A stretch of 26,064 nt of DNA, from assembly GCA_036703315.1 (NCBI GenBank), contig DATNPH010000084.1, forward strand, positions 1 to 26,064, read 5' to 3'. The stretch is from DATNPH01 sp036703315. Lineage in GTDB: Bacteria > Cyanobacteriota > Cyanobacteriia > Cyanobacteriales > Coleofasciculaceae. Under the pieces are notes generated by a model. The model did not search any database, was not told the origin of the DNA, and saw only the letters and a list, made by a program, of their open reading frames with translations. This document shows, piece after piece, positions 1 to 8,910 of this stretch. The first letter of the stretch is position 1, and each line of letters begins with the position of its first letter. The position numbers were made by a program, and so were the translations under genes.

Positions 1-2
1 TA

Positions 3-3000
3 CTGTTAGGACGGGCAATTTTCGGAGTTCGGCTACCGATTGAACAACTAGGGTTAGCGATTGGGATTTGTGGTTGGCTATTTGGGCGGTTGGGACAGTC
101 CCCAGAAACAACAGGGTCGTCAGTTTCCACGTTTCAGTCCAGAATCTGGGAAAGGGTTGGGGCGAGTTTATTACTAATTGGTTGGTTTGTTTCATTTCAA
201 GAAAAGGTTCCCTGGCAGGCAACTGCTGTCAGTGGACTGGGTTTATGGTTTGCCACGACGCGCTTAAAACGATTTTGGCTACGTATTGACCTGCTAGCGA
301 TTTTTGCAATTGGCTTACAGGCGCAGTGGTTACTGTGGCGCTTGCTACCTGTAGTTTGGCGGCAAGAGGCGATCGCATTTTTCACCCAACTCACCAATTC
401 TCAGAACGTCCCTTTTGTTTTGCTGAGTGTGGGGTTATTTCCCTATGTAATTGGGATGGTGGTGTTAACCGATTGGCTCTATCGCGCTGGCAAACCTCAG
501 TTAGCTCGTTTCGGAGAACAGCTGGTGTTCTGGTTTGGGTTAGTGCTGACCTTAATTAGTCTGCAAAATCCTACCGTGCGATCACTAAATCTGTTCTTAT
601 CAACCGTCACCCTAGCCAGCGTGACGTTTCGCCAGACTCCCACCCGTACAGCTTTAGTCTACATAACCCATGTCACAGGATTACTCACCTTAGCGTCAGT
701 AATTGATTGGCAATTACCCAATTTGAGCCAACCTGTCTGGGCAGGCATTTTACTTGTTGCAATGGTAGTCGAATGGGTCTTTAGTTGTCTTCCCCACTCC
801 CCAATTTGGCAACGTAGTGCATGGCATCTAGGTTTTGTCCTATCTGGGTTAAGCTATACCTTACTGTGGCATGAGGCTTATCCCTACGGGATTTTCGGCA
901 CTTCAGTTATTACAGAATCGATGCTGTTGTGGCTACTGACGCCACTGACTCTTACTGGAGTTGCCAGTCGCACAGATGAACCGAGACGAGGGCAAGCCTC
1001 TTGGTTGAGTGTTGCCGCCTTGGGGATGGTGCAAGGTCTAACTCTACCGCTATCGGGAGTTAGATTAATCAGCTTAGGTTTTGCCACTGGGCTGATGTTG
1101 GTCAATACACGCTATTTGCGGAAACAAGCCGCAGCTGGAATTACTGTTGGCTTTGCACTCTCATTCATCGGGGCAGTGCTTTGGGAAGGTATCCCAGGAT
1201 TGCCGCGACTGTTGGCAGGAGATTGGTTTTTGGCAGGCGCGATCGCAATTATCGTTTTGTGGTTCTCACGCCGCTTATTACTTCAACGTAACGGTACCCT
1301 AGCAGCACTTTATGCTAAGGCGTCAGATGACTGGGCGACTACTCTGTGCTGCTTTGAGTTATTGATGCTGACGTTGCACTCTCTGATGGTGTATTTGGAC
1401 GAACCCTTCTTGCTGGTTGATTCTCCTAGCTGGAAGTACCTATTGGCGTCTTGCCTTATCGTTGCTGCTACTGTCTATCGGCAATGGCAACAGCCAACCA
1501 ACGAGGGAATTTACGCCATTAGTTGGGCAGTTGAACTCGGTGTTGCTGAAGCGGTGATACTTACTGGTGGTTCTAGGTTGGAACTAGCAACCGTCAACAT
1601 TATCTTAGGACTGGTGACGCTTTTTGTGAGTGATGGGTGGCTGGCACAGCGGCGTCGCACTATTTCCTTAAGTAGTGTTGAGACATTACCTTTGCTGTAT
1701 GCCGTATTGGGCACTATATTGCGATTCGGTTACTTTACCAGTTGGACAGGGTTGCTTACCCTTGGTGCTGCTTTGACGGGGATTGGTATTGGGCGGCGTC
1801 GGGAGAAGTGGAAATCACTAATATATCTCTGCCTCGCTGGTATTTCCTTTGCCTGGTATGAACTGGTGATTTACCAGATGCTACAGGCAGATGGCGGCAG
1901 TTCAGCCGATGCCTTTACAATCTTGGCAGGTGTGGCAGTGGCGATCGCGTATGCTTACCGCTTGTTAGCTTGGTTTTGGACGTTGCGTTCCGGTGAGCCT
2001 TTGTTGAGCCTGAGTGTAGCAGAAATTAAAATGACGGCTCACATTCATTGGGCGATCGGCAGTTTACTGATGGTGTTGGCGGGAGCGATCGCAACAAGCA
2101 CCCTCAATGATGTAGCCATTGCACCGCGCCTAACAAACGTTGGGATTACTCTATGTCTGCTTCTGGCTGCTTATGCTCTAGTGCAAGGACGCCAACATTT
2201 AGATCCCAACACCGCTTATACCTGGGTGTACCTAGGTGTAACAGAAGTGGTAGCGACAGTTGTCTATGCTCGACTGATTTGGACTGAGCTAAGTGTACTG
2301 GATGCCTGGTTCGCTGTGATTGGTTGTGCTGTAGCTTACGGCATGTATGAGCTACCTTGGAATCGTTGGGGATGGGATAAGACTCCCTGGAGACACTCAA
2401 GCTTAGTACTACCAGCAGTCACCGTGTTGGCAACAACACGGGTAATCTCTGATCCGAGTTTGCTGTTAGTGGCGGGGTTCTATGCTTGGATAGCCTTCCG
2501 ACATCCGAATATACGCTTCACCTACATCAGTGTATTGTTAATTGATTGGGCGATCACACGTTGGTTTGACCGCTTACACTTGAGTGACTCCTTATGGTAC
2601 GCAACAGTCTTTGGGTTGTCACTGCTGTATGTCGCGCAATTTGATCCAGGTTTGAAACAACCTCAGCAAAGGCAGAGTCGTCACTACCTCCGCGTACTCG
2701 GCAGTGGTCTTATTTGCCTAGTTGCTCTACTCTTTCATCAAGATACCGGACTTCTCCCCGGCATCATTAGTACAATCTCAATTTTTGCCGGATTAATCTT
2801 GCGGGTGCGAGCTTTCCTGTTTGTTGGCACTGCCACTTTTTTACTGACGGCATTTTATCAATTAGTGATTCTCATCGCCCGCTACCCATTCTTCAAGTGG
2901 GTAGTTGGCTTAATTGCGGGCATCATTTTTATTGGTATGGCAGCTAACTTTGAAACCCGGCGCGAACAAATCACTTCTGTATTCCGTAACAGCCGCAACG

Positions 3001-3020
3001 AATTAGGAGATTGGGAATAA
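3..3020 (+). CDS. Large polytopic membrane protein, C-terminal part (5'-truncated by window edge)
   Basis: The reading frame is open from base 3 to the TAA at 3018-3020, about 1005 codons, with no stop before the window edge. The true start is therefore outside the window, and the TTG at 90 is only an internal codon. The product is almost entirely hydrophobic: many Trp/Leu/Val/Ile-rich helices of about 20 residues are separated by short polar loops, often with basic residues such as RRR or RKQ. The end is a short charged tail after a last helix near GLIAGIIFIGMAANF. I see no catalytic motif or nucleotide-binding motif. Very long multi-span proteins of unknown function are common in cyanobacteria and this fits that type. 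The family is not recognised and no function is offered. HIP1 octamers lie inside the gene, as expected for native cyanobacterial sequence. The coding call is secure; the role is unknown. Confidence 0.85.
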   Translation: MLGRAIFGVRLPIEQLGLAIGICGWLFGRLGQSPETTGSSVSTFQSRIWERVGASLLLIGWFVSFQEKVPWQATAVSGLGLWFATTRLKRFWLRIDLLAIFAIGLQAQWLLWRLLPVVWRQEAIAFFTQLTNSQNVPFVLLSVGLFPYVIGMVVLTDWLYRAGKPQLARFGEQLVFWFGLVLTLISLQNPTVRSLNLFLSTVTLASVTFRQTPTRTALVYITHVTGLLTLASVIDWQLPNLSQPVWAGILLVAMVVEWVFSCLPHSPIWQRSAWHLGFVLSGLSYTLLWHEAYPYGIFGTSVITESMLLWLLTPLTLTGVASRTDEPRRGQASWLSVAALGMVQGLTLPLSGVRLISLGFATGLMLVNTRYLRKQAAAGITVGFALSFIGAVLWEGIPGLPRLLAGDWFLAGAIAIIVLWFSRRLLLQRNGTLAALYAKASDDWATTLCCFELLMLTLHSLMVYLDEPFLLVDSPSWKYLLASCLIVAATVYRQWQQPTNEGIYAISWAVELGVAEAVILTGGSRLELATVNIILGLVTLFVSDGWLAQRRRTISLSSVETLPLLYAVLGTILRFGYFTSWTGLLTLGAALTGIGIGRRREKWKSLIYLCLAGISFAWYELVIYQMLQADGGSSADAFTILAGVAVAIAYAYRLLAWFWTLRSGEPLLSLSVAEIKMTAHIHWAIGSLLMVLAGAIATSTLNDVAIAPRLTNVGITLCLLLAAYALVQGRQHLDPNTAYTWVYLGVTEVVATVVYARLIWTELSVLDAWFAVIGCAVAYGMYELPWNRWGWDKTPWRHSSLVLPAVTVLATTRVISDPSLLLVAGFYAWIAFRHPNIRFTYISVLLIDWAITRWFDRLHLSDSLWYATVFGLSLLYVAQFDPGLKQPQQRQSRHYLRVLGSGLICLVALLFHQDTGLLPGIISTISIFAGLILRVRAFLFVGTATFLLTAFYQLVILIARYPFFKWVVGLIAGIIFIGMAANFETRREQITSVFRNSRNELGDWE

Positions 3021-3076
3021 AACTATTTTCAATTCAAAATTGACAGACTACTCCCTGCTTTCAAGATAAATCTACT

Positions 3077-3262
3077 TCAACCTTTTTGGTCAACAATAGC
3101 TTGAGGCTGATTTTGTTGTAGCGAACCCAAGTTTAAACCAAAGGGTGCGCCATCAAAATAACGAAGGGCATAACCTAGAGGTAGACCTACAGCTAGCCCT
3201 ACACCGATCGCTGAAACCATAATAGAAAAAACAGTTCCTTCTTCAACTAGTCTACTTTTCAT
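3077..3262 (-). CDS. Small single-span membrane protein, 61 aa, unknown function
   Basis: The ATG at 3262 (minus strand) follows a good ribosome-binding site, TAGGAGAA, ending about 8 nt upstream, which supports a real small gene. The product has a charged start (MKSRLVEEG), one hydrophobic segment at about residues 11-33 with the Gly-rich stretch GVGLAVGLPLGYAL, then a polar Gln/Asn-rich tail. It would be a bitopic membrane protein with a short soluble C-terminus. It converges with the large membrane-protein gene ending at 3020. No family is recognised. The Gly-spaced helix could pack against a partner, but that is inference. The main alternative is a chance ORF; the Shine-Dalgarno site and clear membrane segment argue against it. 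Confidence 0.6.
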   Translation of the reverse strand: MKSRLVEEGTVFSIMVSAIGVGLAVGLPLGYALRYFDGAPFGLNLGSLQQNQPQAIVDQKG

Positions 3263-3599
3263 CTCACGGTTCTCCTAGAAGGTTCATCTCTTCTTAAATA
3301 CAAACAAACCCTTCTAAGAATTACGTCCCTCTATCTACTTATGTCCTAGGTAGAGTCGGTGGGGATGATTGGAGTAAAATGGCGTGTTATACTTCATATA
3401 CCCCATGAGCGGGGTTTTCACTGGGATGAGATGCAGAAATCTCAGCTTTAGGACAAGAGAGTGTTAGTTTCTTTTCACTTTTCCATCAACCCTTCAAAAT
3501 GACAGTCGTATTTATTAATCCTGATCTGAACCTTTCCGATGTCTTGACTTTCTAGACTAGCGATCGCCAGAATGTGCAGAGGTCGTAAACTGCTCCCGA
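3263..3599. other. Non-coding stretch with one partial dispersed-repeat copy
   Basis: This stretch of about 340 bases lies between two divergent genes, so it should carry the promoters of both. The only structure I can name is the partial repeat copy at about 3405-3461, listed separately. A HIP1-like site (agcgatcgcc) lies near 3560. No further ORF with a ribosome-binding site is seen. Confidence 0.5.
3405..3461 (+). repeat. Partial copy of the TATAGCGGTT intergenic repeat family
   Basis: Bases 3414-3460 match 8917-8963 at about 83% by eye. Shared blocks include gttttcact, ggatga, aatctcag and tttaggacaag. The copy is preceded by AGCGGG, matching the AGCGG of the complete copy's terminus. 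The right half, including the expected AACCGCTATA end, is not recognisable here, so the copy looks truncated or decayed. Confidence 0.55.
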
Positions 3600-4502
3600 A
3601 TGCGTAAATTTTTAATATTTTTGATTACTGTCGTGACTGTGACGGCATTTATTCTGATGCCCCAGGCGGCTCTTTCACAACAGTGGCGTCCCGTGCGAGG
3701 AGGTATACAATTTTCAATCAGTGGCATGGCACTGCTGCAACAGCAAAGCGATTCCTATTCTTTTCTAGTTGTTCATGACAACAAAGACAAAAACCAAGGG
3801 CGTCTGGCAATCATTACCCTAAAGGGTCAAAAGTCACCTCAATATGTCCCAGTCAACTGGCCTGGTAGCAGCCCTTTACCTATTGACCTAGAGTCCATAA
3901 CTGCCGTACCAGGAAGATATGAACCCACTTTCATGGCTGCTACCAGTGCGGGAAGTGTGTATCACTTACGTCTGGATACCTCTAAGCAAAATGTCTCGAT
4001 TCTCAAGGTGTTTGACTTCCCGAATATCCCCAAAGGAAGTAATTTTGAAGGATTTGCCTTGCAGAACATCAATGGTCAATTACTGGCAGTGTGGGCACAT
4101 CGAGGGCAAGATAAACAGCCAGCCATAGTTTACTGGGGACGGCTTGACTTGAACACCTACCAAATCACTCCAATCGGTTCTGCCAAACTAGAAGTACCGT
4201 GGCCTGTCTCAGCAGTTCGCCACATTTCAGACCTTAGGGTAGACTCGGCAGGGGTTCTGTTTATCTCTTCAGCCGCTGATAACGGAGATGATGGCCCCTT
4301 TGAGTCTGCTGTTTATGTAGCTGGTGCGTTTGGAATTGGGAATGAGCAGATTACATTTGGGCAAAATTTCCAACTGGTTTGTCTGTATCGCTTCGGGCAC
4401 CACAAAGTTGAGGCGATTGAACTGGTACCTGGGCGAACTGGCGGTGTGATAGTTGGTTCAGACGATGAGAACATGGGAGGGTCTGTATCCATGACATGGT
4501 AG
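3600..4502 (+). CDS. Exported protein of unknown function, 300 aa
   Basis: The product begins with a classical signal peptide: MRK, then a hydrophobic core at about residues 4-22, then a probable cleavage site at ALS|QQ near residue 27. It is therefore exported to the periplasm or beyond. The mature part is rich in short beta-type segments with recurring aromatic and Gly/Asp turns (SFLVVHDN, DLESITAVPGRYEPTFMAA, NFEGFALQNINGQLLAVWAHRG, HISDLRVDSAGVLFISSAADNGDDGPF, IELVPGRTGGVIVGSDDEN). This pattern suggests a beta-propeller-like fold, which is an inference from repeats of the type rather than a recognised domain. No catalytic motif is evident. No strong Shine-Dalgarno site precedes the ATG at 3600; it was chosen because it gives a complete signal peptide. 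The gene ends just before the ArsC/TauE scar. Confidence 0.75.
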   Translation: MRKFLIFLITVVTVTAFILMPQAALSQQWRPVRGGIQFSISGMALLQQQSDSYSFLVVHDNKDKNQGRLAIITLKGQKSPQYVPVNWPGSSPLPIDLESITAVPGRYEPTFMAATSAGSVYHLRLDTSKQNVSILKVFDFPNIPKGSNFEGFALQNINGQLLAVWAHRGQDKQPAIVYWGRLDLNTYQITPIGSAKLEVPWPVSAVRHISDLRVDSAGVLFISSAADNGDDGPFESAVYVAGAFGIGNEQITFGQNFQLVCLYRFGHHKVEAIELVPGRTGGVIVGSDDENMGGSVSMTW

Positions 4503-4545
4503 TTCCTTCTTCCTCCTGCATAAGAGCCTTCTGCCTTTCTTGGTC

Positions 4546-4602
4546 AGACCGGAAGCGATCGCCACCATGAAAGAAATCGGCATCGACATTACCAATCATA
4601 CC
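4546..4602 (+). pseudogene. Fragment of an arsenate reductase (ArsC, LMW-phosphatase fold) gene
   Basis: Translated in the frame of 4546, this short stretch reads RPEAIATMKEIGIDITNHT, preceded by V. It corresponds closely, from memory of the family, to the internal segment of thioredoxin- or glutaredoxin-linked arsenate reductases that runs PxAIxxMxExGIDIxxxT. No ArsC P-loop (CxxxxCR) is found upstream and the similarity stops at about 4602, where TauE/SafE sequence begins in another frame. The fragment is about 20 residues of a protein normally near 130, so it is a remnant and not a gene. It could also derive from another low-molecular-weight phosphatase relative. Confidence 0.6.
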
Positions 4603-4603
4603 G

Positions 4604-5173
4604 TTGTTGCCTGTGCTGCTGTCTTTGATTGCCGGAGCGATCGTCACGGCGTTTTTTGGCGCATTAATGGCAGGACGACTTTCTAGCGAACAGCTTGAGA
4701 GAGCCATCTTGGTGCTGCTGGTGCTGATTGGCGTTGCCTTAACTATTGAGAGCTTTCTGCCTCAAACTATCCCCGCCCTCTTACCCTCTGCTCTAATCTG
4801 GCGCATTCCAGCGGGTATTCTGTTCGGGCTCACCATCGGACTAGTGAGCAGTCTACTGGGGGTTGCAGGCGGTGAGGTGATTATTCCAACACTTGTTTTC
4901 GCCTTTGGTGCAGATATTAAGACAGCAGGAACAGCCAGCCTGCTGGTGAGTTTACCAACAGTGTTTGTTGGGTTAGTTAAGTACGCCAGTCGGGGAGCGT
5001 TTAGCGATCGCTCTTCCTTGAAGAATACAGTTGCTCCGATGGGCGAGGGGTCAGTCATTGGCGCTTTTTCCGGGGGCTTGCTGGTTGGGCTTATTCCGGC
5101 ATCCGTGCTCAAATTTATGCTGGGAATCATCTTGAATATCTCTGCGTTTCGAGTCTTTCACAAAAAGCATTGA
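4604..5173 (+). CDS. TauE/SafE-family permease, N-terminally truncated
   Basis: The 189-residue product is very hydrophobic and carries the second-repeat signature of the TauE/SafE (TSUP) family: LTIGLVSSLLGVAGGEVIIP near residues 75-95, then TASLLVSLPTVFVGLVKY and a C-terminal helix pair. Family members are usually about 250-270 residues with a matching Gly-rich motif in the first half. Here the N-terminal motif and roughly the first 70 residues are missing, and the frame opens only a few codons upstream at a TGA (4568-4570). The only starts are TTG codons at 4604 or 4607, with no ribosome-binding site. The family moves sulfite, sulfonates or other small anions across the inner membrane. This copy is probably a non-functional remnant fused to an ArsC fragment, though expression of a half-transporter cannot be excluded. 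Confidence 0.65.
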   Translation: MLPVLLSLIAGAIVTAFFGALMAGRLSSEQLERAILVLLVLIGVALTIESFLPQTIPALLPSALIWRIPAGILFGLTIGLVSSLLGVAGGEVIIPTLVFAFGADIKTAGTASLLVSLPTVFVGLVKYASRGAFSDRSSLKNTVAPMGEGSVIGAFSGGLLVGLIPASVLKFMLGIILNISAFRVFHKKH

Positions 5174-5182
5174 CTGAAGTCG

Positions 5183-5217
5183 TTTTGGGAAACCCTGACC
5201 TTTAAGCGTACCCAAAA
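5183..5217. terminator. Weak bidirectional terminator candidate between convergent genes
   Basis: TTTTGGG at 5183-5189 pairs with CCCAAAA at 5211-5217 across a 21-nt loop. It sits between the convergent ends of the TauE fragment and the diguanylate cyclase. The stem is only 7 bp, so this is tentative. Confidence 0.3.
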
Positions 5218-5236
5218 ATCTAAATAAGCTTTTCAG

Positions 5237-8200
5237 TTACCGGAGAACGACGCGATCGCGTCCGCTTGCTTTCGCTTCATACAACGCTGCATCAGCTGCC
5301 GCAACCAAATCAGCGAATGTTGCGTCTAGTTGCGGAATCATCCCAGCAACTCCCAAACTTAAAGTAATATGGGAACTGACATTTGAGCCAGCATGAGTAA
5401 GGCTTAAATTTCTGACTTCCTCGCGGATCAACTCTGCTAGACACAAAGCCCCAGTATCAGCTGTATGGGGCAAAATTACGGCAAATTCTTCGCCACCATA
5501 CCGAGCCACTACATCAGCGGGACGCTTGACACTGCGCTGGAGAGCCACAGCCACTTGTTTGAGACACTCATCACCCGCTTGATGCCCATAAGTGTCGTTG
5601 TAACGCTTGAAAAAGTCGATATCGCACAGAATCAGTGAGAGGGGTTGTTGCTCCCTAGCAAGACGCCACCACTCTTGTTCCAGGTATTCATCAAAGCGGC
5701 GACGGTTAGCTAGCTGAGTTAAGCCATCCAAGGTAGCCAGACGCTTCAATTCTTGGTTAGCTGCCTCCAACTGTTGATAGAGTTCTGCTTGTTGAATAGC
5801 TATTCCGACCTGAATGGCTAGCTGTTTGAGTAACTCTATCTCCCAAGAAAGCCATTGCCTCTTTTGGGCGCAATGATGAGCAATCAGCAATCCCCATAGT
5901 TTGTCTCCTTGTAGAATTGGGACTACCAGGTTAGCTCTGACTTGAAACTGGGCAAGAAAATCGACATAACACTTTGGTAGACTTAGGGCGTAAATATCTT
6001 CCAATGCCTGGATGCGCCCCCGCCTGTAGGACTGAATCAAGGTTTCCTTTGCCAAGCAGGCATCGAAGAGGATTCGTCCTAACGTCGGTGTCCACCCCAG
6101 ATCAACAGACTCTACAATCACAACTCCGCTCCAGTCCGGCTCAAAGCGATAAATGACTACCCGGTCAGTCTGGAGAAATTGCCGCACCTCTGTCACTGTG
6201 GTGTTGAGAATCTCCGTGAGGTCAAGGGATTGGCGAATACGCCTTTGTATCCTTCCCATCAGGCGCTCTCTTAGAAACTGCTTTCGGAGTCTCTCAAGCG
6301 TGTGCTTGCGCTCTGATATATCGCGCACAATCCATAGGACAGTAGGCTGTCTATTCAACTCAAACAGGTGAGCATTAACCTCAATCGGGATTTTCCGACC
6401 TTCTTTGGTTTGCATCACCATCTCAAACAAATGATGTTTCTTGGCAAAAAGCTTTTCAACAATGGCAGGAACCTCTCCTGCTTTTTCAGGGGCATGGATG
6501 TCTAGGGGAGATAACTGCAAGAGTTCTTCTCGGGTATAGCCGAGAATTTGGCAGGCAATATCATTTACCTCAGTGTATCGAGTTGGTATCCCAGCGCTTG
6601 TAAACCCGTGGACAAAGATTGCATCATTACCACTGTTGAACAGATAGCGATAACGCTCCTCACTCTGCCGTAGAGATTCCTCGGCTTGCTTGCGTTTAGT
6701 GATGTCAAAGTACGCGATCGCTACACCATAACCTTCCAGAGGAATCGGGGCGGCTGTGACACTAATCCAGCTAATTTCATTGCCGGGTTTCACAATCTTC
6801 TTTTCTACATTTTCAATGATCCGCTTTTCTTTTAAAGCTCTAACACTGGCGTACTCATTCACTGGCATGGGGGTACCATCTGGTCGGAGAACCTGCCATT
6901 TTTCACTATCGTATTTTATTTGAATATCTTCTTCGATTGAAAGACCTAAAATCTTCTCGGAGACTGAATTCGCCTCAATAATCTTGCCTGATTCATCAGT
7001 GATGGAAATGCCAATCGGGAAGAGTTGAAACAGAACCCTGTATTTTTCGCGGCTTTCTTTTAAGGCTTCCTCGGCTTGCTTAGCAAGAGTGATATCTCGC
7101 CCTACGGACTGGAACTCAGTAATGCATCCTTGCTCATCAAAAATTGCTCGGTCATTCCACTGCTGAATGCGAATCTCACCATTGGGCATGACAACCTGTT
7201 GTTCAACAATTCTCACAGGAATGTCTGGGTTGAAAGAAGTTAAGTACGTTTCAACCGCTTGTCCGTCTGCATTCTGAATAAAGGCGATAAAGTTGCTACC
7301 GATTAGCTCTTGACGCTGCTGACTAAAATACCGACAGTAAGCTTCATTGACGAAGGTTAGTGTTCCATCAGGTAAATAACGACAAATCAGTTCTGTTTGA
7401 TCTTCAATAATCGCACGATAGCGAGCTTCGCTTTGCCGTAGAGCCTCCTCTGCCTGTTGGCGTAAGTGCAGTTCTCCGTAGACATCGCTAATATCCAAAA
7501 ATACTCCATCTGCGACTAAATCCCCATTGTCTGTCCGGGAAAATCGGGCAATATTGCGTACCAACTTCACCTGACCAAATGTCGAAATTATCCGAAACTG
7601 ATGATGGAATGGCTGCTGAGTTTCTATTGAGAGTCTCACGAATTCATTAAATTTCTGTCGATCCTCAGGATGAATTATTTCAAGCAGGCGTTCCGGATCA
7701 GCCAGCGCCTCTTGCGGATGGATACCAGTTAGTTCAAGCACCCCAGCACTGATGTAAGCTAAAGTCATTGTTCCATCAGGCTGTAGAGTAGCTCGATAAA
7801 CTGAGCCTGGAATATTGGCAGCAATTGCCGCCAACTGATGCTCCCATTGTTGCAAAGCTTCTTCTACCTGTTTGCGTTCAGTGATGTCACTTATTGTCCC
7901 GATATAACCTCTTACTTCTCCTTTTTCCCCTTTCTCTGGACTTACATCGCCAATAACCCAGCAAGTTTTTCCATTAGGACGCCCAAAACGATAATCTGAT
8001 TGAAACGGTTGATTCTCTTGAGTAGCGCGGAACCATTGGGCATAGATACGCTCTCGATCATCAGGATGAATGGATTGTATCCAGCTTTCTCCAAGTGCTT
8101 CTTCCAAAGAAATTCCGGTAATTTCACACCAGCGCTCATTGACATATAAAGAATATCCTTCAGTATCTGTACGAAATATTCCAACGGGTGCAAGTTTGGT

Positions 8201-8737
8201 TAAGATGTAATACTGATATTCACTTTCTCGAAGCACTTCTTCTATTTTGTGGCTTTCGGTATAGTCTTCCCAAACTAAGAGAATAGATGGATTAGGGTTG
8301 GTGTTAGGTAGTACTGTTGCGATCGCTCTCACCCATACTATTTTACCGTTTTGACAAATGACTCGATAGTTGCAGCTTTTTGAGGTAGTTAATTCAACAG
8401 AAGAATTCAGGATTGAGTCCTGTTTTCTTCCTGAATTCCAACTCCTAGCTGCTTGCTCAGGAGAGGAGTTAGCATCCCCGTGTGACTCTTGGACACTGAC
8501 TTGTATATTCTCTTCAATCGGATCAGAGTCTTTGTAGCGTGCGCCTAGGGCAATCACAGCCATCAGTCTCTCCTGATCATCGGGATGAACAAGGCTAAAA
8601 ATTGATTGACCAATTAATGCCTCAGCTGTGTAACCCAAGCGAGTTGCCCTAAACTGACTAACTGAAGAAATTAGTCCAGCTGAGTTGAGAATAAAGTAAA
8701 TACACGGAAGACTTTTGTATAAAGTGCGATAACGCAT
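5237..8737 (-). CDS. Diguanylate cyclase with six PAS domains and a cyanobacteriochrome-like GAF
   Basis: The 1166-residue sensor makes the second messenger c-di-GMP from two GTP. Six PAS/PAC units run at about residues 1-170, 171-295, 296-430, 431-558, 559-690 and 691-815, most ending in the DITxRK(Q) linker. A GAF follows at about 816-995 and a GGDEF domain at 996-1166. The active site is intact: RYGGEEF with GGEEF at 1081-1085, metal and substrate residues in CDIDFFKRYND (1038-1048), and an inhibitory I-site RPAD at 1072-1075. No EAL or HD-GYP domain is present. The GAF resembles bilin-binding cyanobacteriochromes: DACL (Cys894) sits where DxCF is found, and Cys923 in PKCY where the canonical CH motif is found, followed by FQVRANLVVPI. 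PAS1 is split by a polar Ser/Asn-rich insert at about 70-120. There is no signal peptide or membrane span, so the protein is cytoplasmic. The GGDEF call is very secure; chromophore binding is inference. Confidence 0.95.
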   Translation of the reverse strand: MRYRTLYKSLPCIYFILNSAGLISSVSQFRATRLGYTAEALIGQSIFSLVHPDDQERLMAVIALGARYKDSDPIEENIQVSVQESHGDANSSPEQAARSWNSGRKQDSILNSSVELTTSKSCNYRVICQNGKIVWVRAIATVLPNTNPNPSILLVWEDYTESHKIEEVLRESEYQYYILTKLAPVGIFRTDTEGYSLYVNERWCEITGISLEEALGESWIQSIHPDDRERIYAQWFRATQENQPFQSDYRFGRPNGKTCWVIGDVSPEKGEKGEVRGYIGTISDITERKQVEEALQQWEHQLAAIAANIPGSVYRATLQPDGTMTLAYISAGVLELTGIHPQEALADPERLLEIIHPEDRQKFNEFVRLSIETQQPFHHQFRIISTFGQVKLVRNIARFSRTDNGDLVADGVFLDISDVYGELHLRQQAEEALRQSEARYRAIIEDQTELICRYLPDGTLTFVNEAYCRYFSQQRQELIGSNFIAFIQNADGQAVETYLTSFNPDIPVRIVEQQVVMPNGEIRIQQWNDRAIFDEQGCITEFQSVGRDITLAKQAEEALKESREKYRVLFQLFPIGISITDESGKIIEANSVSEKILGLSIEEDIQIKYDSEKWQVLRPDGTPMPVNEYASVRALKEKRIIENVEKKIVKPGNEISWISVTAAPIPLEGYGVAIAYFDITKRKQAEESLRQSEERYRYLFNSGNDAIFVHGFTSAGIPTRYTEVNDIACQILGYTREELLQLSPLDIHAPEKAGEVPAIVEKLFAKKHHLFEMVMQTKEGRKIPIEVNAHLFELNRQPTVLWIVRDISERKHTLERLRKQFLRERLMGRIQRRIRQSLDLTEILNTTVTEVRQFLQTDRVVIYRFEPDWSGVVIVESVDLGWTPTLGRILFDACLAKETLIQSYRRGRIQALEDIYALSLPKCYVDFLAQFQVRANLVVPILQGDKLWGLLIAHHCAQKRQWLSWEIELLKQLAIQVGIAIQQAELYQQLEAANQELKRLATLDGLTQLANRRRFDEYLEQEWWRLAREQQPLSLILCDIDFFKRYNDTYGHQAGDECLKQVAVALQRSVKRPADVVARYGGEEFAVILPHTADTGALCLAELIREEVRNLSLTHAGSNVSSHITLSLGVAGMIPQLDATFADLVAAADAALYEAKASGRDRVVLR

Positions 8738-8910
8738 TAGGTTGCCCCCGTTTTTTCTATAGCTTTTCAGAATCCCAAGCTTTACTAAGGGCTGGGGAAG
8801 TGAATATTTTATTGTAAATACTAAAAATTTCCGTGAAGATTCTTTGTTGATGTTTTGTGAAGATTCTGTGAGGGTAGTTAGTGTAAAAAAAGGGTGAGTA
8901 GGGAAGGAAT

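Noticed and set aside
68..289. Overlapping plus-strand ORF of 73 codons
   Set aside because: It is a different frame of the large membrane-protein gene and shows no independent evidence.
4762..5130. Minus-strand ORF of 122 codons opposite the TauE/SafE fragment
   Set aside because: It is antisense to clear TauE/SafE-family sequence, with no ribosome-binding site and a low-complexity product.
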